Below are positions 55,782 to 62,778 of a DNA stretch of 64,000 nt, piece after piece. The stretch is from Acidaminobacter hydrogenoformans DSM 2784 (lineage in GTDB: Bacteria > Bacillota > Clostridia > Peptostreptococcales > Acidaminobacteraceae): positions 124,001-188,000 of the forward strand of contig NZ_FMWL01000004.1 in assembly GCF_900103005.1 (NCBI RefSeq), written 5' to 3'. Each line of letters begins with the position of its first letter. Position 1 is the first letter of the stretch. The notes beneath the pieces are model-generated. The model ran no database searches. It was not told the DNA's origin and was given only the letters and a program-made list of their open reading frames with translations. Made by a program: the position numbers and the translations under genes.

Positions 55782-57299
55782 ATGAGTAACGTACTTGAAA
55801 TTGTTAAAGACCCTGTGTTGACCTATGAGCAAAAAGTGATTTCGCTGGCGAGGGCCGCTGAGGACTCAATTGATGTGCTGGATATTTCACCGGCCGTGCA
55901 GTCCCTGCGTGACCGGGATATCCTATGCGACCTGTTTGAGGGCCATGCGCCTTACAGGCCGCGGTATGTGGTCGTGGATTTTGAGAAGTTTATGAAACAG
56001 GGCAGCAAATTCCTTGAGCTTGACCCGCCTCAGGACCTGGAGGAGGCGGTGCATGCGCTGCTCATCCTGTATAAGCACATCCCGTCCATTTCTTCGTTTC
56101 CGGTGTATATTGGAAATCTGGATACACTGCTGGAGCCGTTTGTGGGGCCACTTTTGGAGGACGAGGAGCGGGCGTTCAAAACGATCAAACTGTTTCTCAA
56201 GCACATTGACCGGACGATTACGGACTCTTTCTGCCACGCGAATCTGGGCCCTAAGCCGACTCGCGCGGGCACGCTGATCCTCCGGGCGGAGCGGGCGCTG
56301 CAGGACGCTATTCCGAATATCACGCTGAAGGTGGGCGCTGAGACCCCTGAGGATTTCTTGAGGGACGCGGCTGCGACTTCCCTTATCACGGCTAAGCCGA
56401 GCTTTGCCAACCATGCCATGTTCTCGAAAGAATTCGAGGCATTTGCCGATGGTTACGCCATCGTCAGCTGCTACAATGGCCTGCCTGTTGGCGGGGGCAG
56501 CTACACGCTTTCAAGACTGAAGCTCGACAAGCTGTCGTTCGAAGCGAAGGATTCCGGGGACTATCTCGAGCGTCTTCTTCCGGAAGCGGTTCAGCTCGCC
56601 ATGGCTTACATGGATGAGCGCGTCCGGTTCCTGGTGGAGGAGAGCAATTTCTTTGAATCCAGCTTTCTGGTCCGCGAGGGCCTGGTGGATCCAAAGCGTT
56701 TTACGGCCATGCTGGGTGAAGTTGGGCTCGCGGAGGCGGTGAATCATCTCGTGAAGCTGGATGGCCTAAGTGGACGCTTTGGTCACAGTCAGGAGGCAGA
56801 TGACCTTGGCGTGCGCATCATTGAAGTCATGCGTTCAGTCGCTGAGGCTCATTTCAATCCGCTGCTGGCGACAGGCGGGCATTATTTGCTGCACGCCCAG
56901 GTGGGCATTGATTCGGATGCCGGTACCAGCCCGGGCTGCAGGATCCCAATTGGGGACGAGCCACCAATTCATGAGCATTTGCTGCAGTCGGCCCGTTTTC
57001 ATAAATACTTCCCGTCTGGGATTGGCGATATATTTAGTTTTGATGAAACTGTGAAGGCTAATCCGCAGGTTGTTGTGGATATTGTGAAGGGCGCTTTTGA
57101 CGCTGGTATGCGCTATTTTTCTTCCTATGCCTCTGACGCGGATGTCATCCGCATCACCGGGTACCTGGTCAAGCGCTCGGAGATCGAGAAGCTCAGACGC
57201 GGTGAGTCGGTGCTCCAGGACACGGTGGCCCTTGGAAAGGGTGCTGTGGACAATCAGCATGTGCTGGAGCGGCGGGTACGGTTGAGGGATGGGTTGTAG
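55782..57299 (+). CDS. yjjI: Glycyl radical enzyme, YjjI family
   Basis: 505 residues, ATG after GGAGG. It resembles E. coli YjjI (about 516 residues; LSYEQK-like start, DLFEGHAPYRPRY). The glycyl radical site is Gly460 in DADVIRITGYLVKRSE, and the active-site Cys is probably Cys230 in SCYNGLPVGGG. Substrate of the YjjI family is unknown. A matching YjjW-type activase is 3 kb downstream, at 60289, separated by a sigma/anti-sigma pair and a zinc-ribbon gene; in E. coli the two genes are adjacent. A strong terminator follows. Confidence 0.85.
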   Translation: MSNVLEIVKDPVLTYEQKVISLARAAEDSIDVLDISPAVQSLRDRDILCDLFEGHAPYRPRYVVVDFEKFMKQGSKFLELDPPQDLEEAVHALLILYKHIPSISSFPVYIGNLDTLLEPFVGPLLEDEERAFKTIKLFLKHIDRTITDSFCHANLGPKPTRAGTLILRAERALQDAIPNITLKVGAETPEDFLRDAAATSLITAKPSFANHAMFSKEFEAFADGYAIVSCYNGLPVGGGSYTLSRLKLDKLSFEAKDSGDYLERLLPEAVQLAMAYMDERVRFLVEESNFFESSFLVREGLVDPKRFTAMLGEVGLAEAVNHLVKLDGLSGRFGHSQEADDLGVRIIEVMRSVAEAHFNPLLATGGHYLLHAQVGIDSDAGTSPGCRIPIGDEPPIHEHLLQSARFHKYFPSGIGDIFSFDETVKANPQVVVDIVKGAFDAGMRYFSSYASDADVIRITGYLVKRSEIEKLRRGESVLQDTVALGKGAVDNQHVLERRVRLRDGL

Positions 57300-57334
57300 G
57301 GTGTTTGATGGTTTTCGGAGAATTTAAAAAGGTG

Positions 57335-57389
57335 AAATCCGCGGGAAGCAGGTTGTGGGGTGCCATAACCTGCCTTTCGCGGATTTTTT
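57335..57389 (+). terminator. Terminator of the yjjI-like gene
   Basis: AAATCCGCG and GCAGGTT (57335-57354) pair with AACCTGC and CGCGGATTT (57367-57386) across a 4-base internal loop; T6 follows. Confidence 0.88.
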
Positions 57390-57432
57390 ATTTGAAGTGT
57401 TGGGGGCGCACGGTGTTGAAGGGAATGAGGAC

Positions 57433-57518
57433 GGGGTCAGACCCGCTTGTTTCTGTAGGGGGTCGGACCCATGCAGAAGTGATTGGGTCAGGGGGTGTCA
57501 GGGGGTCAGACCTTGAAA
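57433..57518. repeat. Cluster of family B repeats
   Basis: Three copies: GGGGTCAGACCC (57433), GGGGTCGGACCC (57459) and GGGGTCAGACCTTGAAA (57502). The last shares 17 bases with the copy at 58390 inside the anti-sigma gene. They lie directly before the ECF promoter. Confidence 0.85.
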
Positions 57519-57525
57519 TTCTTTG

Positions 57526-57550
57526 GGAACCTTTTTTAAGCTCGCGCGTT
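57526..57550 (+). promoter_or_regulatory. ECF-sigma-type promoter of the sigma/anti-sigma operon
   Basis: GGAACC with a T6 tract (GAAC at 57527-57530) and CGTT at 57547-57550, 16 bases apart, the GAAC-N16-CGT architecture of ECF promoters. Its place ahead of an ECF sigma gene indicates autoregulation. Confidence 0.65.
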
Positions 57551-57601
57551 TAGGTATTATAGAAGCAGTAAACAAGAGGTCGTCCTGAAGGGGGCAAAGA
57601 G

Positions 57602-58264
57602 GTGGAGAATTTTCTAAGGCAAAGAAATAATCAGCGAGGCGCGCCTGATCCAAGACAAGGGGTTAAAGACTTGCTTGCTGATTTTGTAAAAACACATGAT
57701 GAAATGATCCGGAAGCTGAGCTACAAGTTAACTTTGGACGTTGAAGCGTCCAGGGATTTGTATCAGCAGACTTTTCTAAAGGCTATGGAGCACCTGATAC
57801 TGCCTGAAAACGCGGCACTGTTATCACCAAAGCAGTCCGGTGAAGAAAAGGCGGCTGCCAACTGGCTCTATACTATTTGTCTCAATCTTTACAGGGATCA
57901 ATATGCCAAGGAAAAGCGCTGGCTAAATGTGATAGAGCCTCAATATGCAGAGGATAATTCAAAGCCCCTCAAGATAGAAGTGATTTCAGATCATGGTCCA
58001 GAGCCGCTGGAGATAATCATTCTGGAAGAAGAAAGAGCAGCTATAGAAATGTCGCTTCAAAAGCTTCCAGAGCATTACCGTATTCCGCTTGTTTTATTTT
58101 ATTTTTTGGATTTTGATTTGAAAATGATTTCTGAGAATCTGGGAATTGAAATTCCTACTGTGAAGAGTCGGCTGTTCCGGGGACGTGAAAAAGTTAAAAA
58201 TGCTTTAATGGCTCAAGGTTTTTCTATGGATACGCCCACAAAGGCTAAAGGGAAGGAGGTGTAA
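57602..58264 (+). CDS. ECF-type RNA polymerase sigma factor
   Basis: 220 residues, GTG start. Region 2 (about 35-110) contains DLYQQTFLKAMEHL and the -10-binding NWLYTICLNLYRDQ; region 4 (about 145-205) contains LPEHYRIPLVLFYFLDFDLK and the IEIPTVKSRLFRGREKV helix-turn-helix. The anti-sigma gene follows after 3 bases. The promoter ahead has the GAAC/CGT pattern of its own class, so the operon probably responds to envelope stress by self-activation. Confidence 0.9.
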   Translation: MENFLRQRNNQRGAPDPRQGVKDLLADFVKTHDEMIRKLSYKLTLDVEASRDLYQQTFLKAMEHLILPENAALLSPKQSGEEKAAANWLYTICLNLYRDQYAKEKRWLNVIEPQYAEDNSKPLKIEVISDHGPEPLEIIILEEERAAIEMSLQKLPEHYRIPLVLFYFLDFDLKMISENLGIEIPTVKSRLFRGREKVKNALMAQGFSMDTPTKAKGKEV

Positions 58265-58267
58265 GTC

Positions 58268-59659
58268 ATGGATGAACGACACTCAGATCAATTAGACCAA
58301 AAAATTATGAAAGTGCTTGGAGAACAGACTTTGCCTGTGGGTTCTGAAACATGGGCAGAGGAAACTATTCAGATGATGTCGGAAACATTGGGGTCAGACC
58401 TTGAAAAATATGCCGTGACTTCGCCAAAACGATCTAAAACCAAGCAATATTTTCTTAGAAGTATTTTGACTGTTGCTGCAAGTCTGATCATAGGCTTTGG
58501 CGGCCTTATGCTTGGCGCCAAATTTAACCCATCCCTGGCTGAGAACATGATGAACTGGCCACTGGTAGGAAGGTGGGTTGAATATCTGGTTGGCAAGCCA
58601 GGTCTGCAGGCTGCCATTGAACACGAACGTTATCAGCCAATCAATTCATCCATTAAGATAGACAGTACTGAAATAACGCTCAATGGTATTGTAGCGGACC
58701 AACAAACACTGGCGGTTTATTATTCGGTCGCAGGTGACAAAGCTGAGAAATTTGTTGAGCTGTCGCTGGAGATCCCTGATTTCAAATCTTCAATAAGTAT
58801 AGATTTTTCTGGGATTGGCGAGGAAGTCAGGCTTTCAGAGATAAAAACTTACGGTCACGAGATTCCTGATAAATTTACGCTGGAATTCAACTTAGATGGA
58901 AAAGAATTCCGTTTTCCGGTTGAACTGGACAAGGCTATGACACTTGAGACTGTTCAATATAAATTGTCTCAGCCCCTTAAGATAGGTGAATTTGGAACTT
59001 TGGAAATTATTGATATAAGCATAGGTGAGATTAATGCCAGCGTTAAGGCGCGACTGCATCCTGCTGAGGGCGTTCGCGATCTCAATATTGGTTTATATCT
59101 GATGGATCAAAATAACAAAAAACTATATTTTGACAGCATGAGCAGACAGAATTCTGATGCTGAAGTTAAAGACCAAACTATGGAATTTAAAGTAAGCATC
59201 AGTCGATTTGATCTTGAAGGGACATTGTATATTGGCGTTGATCCTTTAAGAACAGCTTGGCAGTCGGATGGTTTGAACACTGTATATTTTGATGTCACCA
59301 CAGAAACAATCCATTCTGAGCTTTCAAATCAAAATGATGTCATTTTGTATATGGGTAAAAAAGTTTCTGAAATGAAAGACATGTCAGGCAATCAACCTGC
59401 AAAACCATGGATTGATTATGAATTTCTCAGACCGGGCTTGATGGATGAAGACCCTGAGCACAGCGGACATGAGTTTGGCGCAAATAAGATGGAACCTGAT
59501 CCGTCTGAAATGTCCAGAGGCATGTGGCAAACTGAGGAAGGGATGGCTTTCAATATTGGAATTCCTGAAGCTGCAAAGGTAGAACGCGTTTATCTTTCTT
59601 TGTTTGAGCCATTGTATGATCTTGAACTAAAACCAATGGCCCTGGAACTTGTCGATTAA
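58268..59659 (+). CDS. DUF4179-like anti-sigma factor
   Basis: 463 residues, ATG 3 bases after the sigma stop. An N-terminal cytoplasmic segment (about 1-60) for sigma binding, one membrane helix (about 62-81), then an extracytoplasmic region with FNPSLAENMMNWPLVGRWVE and a DUF4179-like beta domain (SSIKIDSTEITLNGIVADQQ). The large outer part should sense the signal. A copy of repeat B (58390) lies in the cytoplasmic segment and encodes LGSDLEKY. Terminator behind. Confidence 0.85.
   Translation: MDERHSDQLDQKIMKVLGEQTLPVGSETWAEETIQMMSETLGSDLEKYAVTSPKRSKTKQYFLRSILTVAASLIIGFGGLMLGAKFNPSLAENMMNWPLVGRWVEYLVGKPGLQAAIEHERYQPINSSIKIDSTEITLNGIVADQQTLAVYYSVAGDKAEKFVELSLEIPDFKSSISIDFSGIGEEVRLSEIKTYGHEIPDKFTLEFNLDGKEFRFPVELDKAMTLETVQYKLSQPLKIGEFGTLEIIDISIGEINASVKARLHPAEGVRDLNIGLYLMDQNNKKLYFDSMSRQNSDAEVKDQTMEFKVSISRFDLEGTLYIGVDPLRTAWQSDGLNTVYFDVTTETIHSELSNQNDVILYMGKKVSEMKDMSGNQPAKPWIDYEFLRPGLMDEDPEHSGHEFGANKMEPDPSEMSRGMWQTEEGMAFNIGIPEAAKVERVYLSLFEPLYDLELKPMALELVD
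58390..58406. repeat. Family B repeat inside the anti-sigma gene
   Basis: GGGGTCAGACCTTGAAA, identical over 17 bases to the copy at 57502-57518 in the non-coding region upstream of the same operon. Confidence 0.8.
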
Positions 59660-59674
59660 AAAATATTTTTTGAA

Positions 59675-59722
59675 TGCCACCTGCCGGTGAAGTTGTAACT
59701 ATTCGCTGTGGGTGGCGTTTTT
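59675..59722 (+). terminator. Terminator of the sigma/anti-sigma operon
   Basis: ATGCCACC (59675-59682) pairs with GGTGGCGT (59711-59718), ending in T5. Confidence 0.65.
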
Positions 59723-59750
59723 CTGTTGAAGACTATGGGGTGAAGACTAT

Positions 59751-59850
59751 GGGGTCAGACCCGCAAAAAGTCTTCCGACGAACCGAGGGGGTCAGACCTC
59801 CAAAAAAGTCCTGCGACAAACAACGGGGTCAGACCTCTAAAAAAGTCACA
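59751..59850 (+). repeat. Tandem array of family B with conserved spacers
   Basis: Three units of about 36-38 bases: each starts with GGGGTCAGACC, followed by a short CT-rich step, AAAAAAGTC (AAAAAGTC in the first) and, in the first two, a CGAC motif. The last unit provides the -35 (GTCACA) of the promoter for the zinc-ribbon gene. Confidence 0.85.
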
Positions 59851-59873
59851 GAAGCGAACAAATATGCTATAAT
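59845..59873 (+). promoter_or_regulatory. Promoter of the zinc-ribbon/activase operon
   Basis: GTCACA (59845-59850), 17 bases, TGCTATAAT with the -10 at 59868-59873 (extended -10). The -35 lies in the third repeat-B unit. Confidence 0.6.
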
Positions 59874-59923
59874 GGTGAATGATTGCTAAGTTTAACTTCA
59901 TGATGTTTATGGGAGATGACGAC

Positions 59924-60292
59924 ATGTTTTTTATCGGCGTATTCGGGATCACAAGCAAAGACAAATTGCTCAGAGACAGCCAGGTGGAATGCAAAGAGTG
60001 CAACAGTCTGCTGCCGAAAAAAGTCATCAAGCGGTACAACACTTTTCATGTTTTTTTCATTCCAACGGTCCGCTGGAATTTGAATTACTTTTGCGCATGC
60101 CCTTCCTGCAAGAGCGTTTTTGAAATCAAAAAAGAAAAGGGACAGGCCTACGAGGAAAACCCCAATGAGGAATTGACCTATTGGGATCTAAAAACCGTCA
60201 AGAAGGGCAAGCCTCTCAGATTTTGCAAAGTCTGCGGCGCCCAGGTAGACAAGACCCACACCTTTTGTCCAAATTGCGGAGCGAAACAGTGA
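59924..60292 (+). CDS. Zinc-ribbon protein
   Basis: 122 residues from the ATG at 59924 (GGGAG 8 bases upstream); the frame is open 45 bases further. It contains VECKECNSLLPKKVIKRYNT with a second CACPSCK pair, and a C-terminal zinc ribbon CKVCGAQVDKTHTFCPNCG. No membrane helix is certain, though IGVFGI at the start is hydrophobic. Function unknown. The stop overlaps the start of the YjjW-type activase, so the two are probably co-translated. Confidence 0.75.
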   Translation: MFFIGVFGITSKDKLLRDSQVECKECNSLLPKKVIKRYNTFHVFFIPTVRWNLNYFCACPSCKSVFEIKKEKGQAYEENPNEELTYWDLKTVKKGKPLRFCKVCGAQVDKTHTFCPNCGAKQ

Positions 60293-61032
60293 GCAAAACA
60301 GTGAGCGACGAAGCCTTCAAAGGCTACGTTAAAAAAATATTGCCCTTCAGCTCAGTGGACGGGCCGGGCAACCGGTCCATAATCTTTCTTCAGGGCTGCA
60401 GCTTCCGGTGCGGCTATTGCCATAATCCGGAGACCATTGCCCTCGGCAGCGCTGTCACAACGGGCGAGATACGTCTCAGAACCCCTGACGACGTCGTCCA
60501 GGAGGTGCTGAAATACAAAAGCTTTATCTCCGGGGTCACAATCTCCGGCGGAGAGTGTACCCTTCAGCCCGAGTTTCTCCTGGCGCTTGTCAAGGCGCTA
60601 AAAAAAGAAGCTTTCCACATCCTGATCGACACCAACGGCGACTTCGACCAGGCTTATTACGAGCGCCTGCGTCCTTGGGTCGACGGCTTTATGCTGGACG
60701 TGAAATCCATTGATCCAGAGGCCCATAAAAAGCTCGCTGGCGAGGACAACCAAAAGGTCATTGAAAACCTTCACCGCATGGCTGGTGACAGGACCTTATA
60801 CGAAGTGCGCACAGTTATTGTGCCGGACTGGCCAGACAACACGGCCACCGTCACCAGCGTCAGCAAAGTGTTGGCGGAGAAGTCTCCGAGCACCCGCTAC
60901 AAATTGATCCGTTTCAGACCTCATGGCGTCGTGGGTCTTTATAAGGCGCTGCCTATGCCAAAGGAAACCGAAATGGAGAACCTCAAAAAAATCGCGTCTG
61001 ATGCCGGCCTTTCCCAGGTTATTCTGGTTTAG
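60289..61032 (+). CDS. yjjW: Radical SAM glycyl-radical enzyme activase, YjjW-like
   Basis: 247 residues from the GTG at 60289 (GGAG 7 bases upstream; GTG 60301 is an alternative). Radical SAM motif CSFRCGYC (CxxxCxxC), SAM-binding SGGE, and PFL-activase-like layout (FSSVDGPGNRSIIFLQGCSF). It should place the radical on the YjjI-type enzyme at 55782. As I recall, E. coli YjjW is longer and carries a ferredoxin-like insert with extra clusters; this protein lacks such an insert. Operon with the zinc-ribbon gene; ruvA follows after 48 bases. Confidence 0.85.
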   Translation: MSKTVSDEAFKGYVKKILPFSSVDGPGNRSIIFLQGCSFRCGYCHNPETIALGSAVTTGEIRLRTPDDVVQEVLKYKSFISGVTISGGECTLQPEFLLALVKALKKEAFHILIDTNGDFDQAYYERLRPWVDGFMLDVKSIDPEAHKKLAGEDNQKVIENLHRMAGDRTLYEVRTVIVPDWPDNTATVTSVSKVLAEKSPSTRYKLIRFRPHGVVGLYKALPMPKETEMENLKKIASDAGLSQVILV

Positions 61033-61080
61033 CCCAGGCAACAAGCGCCAAGCTGTTTCTATTTAGGAGGCTTTCACATT

Positions 61081-61677
61081 ATGTACGAATACTTTCGCGG
61101 CACAGTCGCCGTCATACACCCTGACAAGGTCATCCTTGAGGTTGGCAATATTGGCTACAGCATCCTGACCTCCGCCACCAGCGCCATGGCCTGCAAGGTG
61201 GGCGACGCAGCCACTTTTTTCACCTCTCTGATCGTCCGGGAGGACAGCATGACCCTGGTGGGCTTTTCCACGGAGGAGGAGCTTAAGGTCTTCCGCCTGC
61301 TGACCACCGTGTCAGGCATAGGCGCAAAGGTCGCCATAGCCGCCCTGTCGGGCATCCATTACCTTGAACTTTCCCGCATGATTATCCTTGGGGATGCCGA
61401 TGGTCTCATGAAAGCACCCGGTGTCGGAAAAAAAACCGCACAGCGCATTGTGCTGGAGCTCAGGGACAAATTCTCGAAAACTCTGTCCGCGCTGCCGGAG
61501 GCAGACGGATTTTCTATGCCTAAAAATGTCAGCGTCGTCTCTGACGCCATTGAAGCCATGATGGCCCTGGGCTACAGAAAAAATGACGTTGAAAAAATCA
61601 TTTCCCGCATTGACAGCCGTGACCTTACAGTTGAAGAGGTCATCCGCCAGGCACTGAGCCTGATGGCCGTCCTGTAG
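61081..61677 (+). CDS. ruvA: Holliday junction branch migration protein RuvA
   Basis: 198 residues, ATG after AGGAGG. Domain I (1-65, [20 protein letters not shown]), helix-hairpin-helix domain II ([15 protein letters not shown] and [16 protein letters not shown]) and a C-terminal domain III ([20 protein letters not shown]) that binds RuvB. RuvA holds the four-way junction while RuvB pumps DNA. Normal length; followed by ruvB. Confidence 0.97.
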   Translation: MYEYFRGTVAVIHPDKVILEVGNIGYSILTSATSAMACKVGDAATFFTSLIVREDSMTLVGFSTEEELKVFRLLTTVSGIGAKVAIAALSGIHYLELSRMIILGDADGLMKAPGVGKKTAQRIVLELRDKFSKTLSALPEADGFSMPKNVSVVSDAIEAMMALGYRKNDVEKIISRIDSRDLTVEEVIRQALSLMAVL

Positions 61678-61706
61678 GTGCGGTCCGCAGAAAGGAGGTA
61701 CTGCCC

Positions 61707-62765
61707 TTGGACACAGGTCTTGACCGTTTTATCACCCCGGAGCTGATCGAGGAGGACGTGCTGCAGGAAGGCAGCCTTCGCCCAAAAAACCTCAGGGAAT
61801 ACATTGGACAGGAACGCAACAAGGAAAAGCTCAGCGTTTTTATTGAAGCTGCCAAATACAGGGCGGAAGCCCTGGACCACGTCCTGCTTTACGGACCGCC
61901 GGGCCTCGGCAAAACGACGCTTTCAAACATCATTGCCAACGAGCTTGGCGTCAATATCCGGATCACTTCCGGTCCTGCCATAGAGCGGCCCGGAGATCTG
62001 GCAGCCATTCTGAACACGTTGCGAGACAAGGACGTCCTGTTCATTGACGAGATCCACCGCCTTAGCCGGGCTGTGGAAGAAGTGCTTTACCCCGCCATGG
62101 AGGATTACGCCCTGGACATTATCATAGGCAAAGGTTCTGAGGCGAGATCCATCCGGCTTCAGCTCCCAAGGTTCACCCTGGTGGGCGCCACCACCCGGGC
62201 AGGACTTCTGACCTCGCCGCTGAGGGACCGCTTTGGCGTGATGCTGCAGTTAGACCTATACAGCGAACGGGAGCTTCATCTTATTGTACGGCGCTCCGCG
62301 GATATCCTTGGCATTGGCATTCATGATGACGCCGCCTGGGAAATCGCCCGCAGAAGCCGTGGCACACCGCGGATTGTAAACCGCATCCTGAGACGTGTCC
62401 GTGACTTTGCCCAAGTGGGCGGCAGTGACACCATAGACATTGAAATCGCGCGCTATGCGCTTAAAATGCTGGACATAGACGACTCCGGGCTGGATAAGGC
62501 AGATCGCAGGCTCCTCATGGCCATCGCTGAAAAATTCGACGGTGGTCCGGTTGGTGTAGACACTTTGGCTGCGGCTACCGGCGAGGAACGGGGCACCATT
62601 GAAGACGTCATTGAGCCTTTTCTCCTGCAGATGGGTCTCATCAACAGGACACCGCGAGGCCGCGTCATCACACGAAACGGCTACCGTTATCTCAATCTGG
62701 ACCCACAGGGTCAGATTGCGGCTGATGTGCCGTTTAATCAGCTGGAACTCAGTTTGGAAGAATGA
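61707..62765 (+). CDS. ruvB: Holliday junction branch migration helicase RuvB
   Basis: 352 residues, TTG start 7 bases after AAAGGAGG. Walker A GPPGLGKT, Walker B DEIH, sensor [16 protein letters not shown] with the arginine finger, and the winged-helix domain at the C-terminus ([16 protein letters not shown]). AAA+ motor of branch migration, working with RuvA. Operon ruvA-ruvB-spoIID-like is a common Clostridia order. Confidence 0.98.
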   Translation: MDTGLDRFITPELIEEDVLQEGSLRPKNLREYIGQERNKEKLSVFIEAAKYRAEALDHVLLYGPPGLGKTTLSNIIANELGVNIRITSGPAIERPGDLAAILNTLRDKDVLFIDEIHRLSRAVEEVLYPAMEDYALDIIIGKGSEARSIRLQLPRFTLVGATTRAGLLTSPLRDRFGVMLQLDLYSERELHLIVRRSADILGIGIHDDAAWEIARRSRGTPRIVNRILRRVRDFAQVGGSDTIDIEIARYALKMLDIDDSGLDKADRRLLMAIAEKFDGGPVGVDTLAAATGEERGTIEDVIEPFLLQMGLINRTPRGRVITRNGYRYLNLDPQGQIAADVPFNQLELSLEE

Positions 62766-62778
62766 GGTGGCAGCAGAG

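Noticed and set aside
59751-59850. Possible CRISPR-like array
   Set aside because: Only three imperfect units, with conserved and not variable spacers, and no cas genes; belongs to dispersed repeat family B.
61391-61402. Family-C-like ATGCCGATGGTC in ruvA and similar partial matches at 5331, 15987, 36470 and 56452
   Set aside because: Partial matches around GATGGT (Asp-Gly codons) in conserved genes are expected by chance; only the exact 13-mers were kept.
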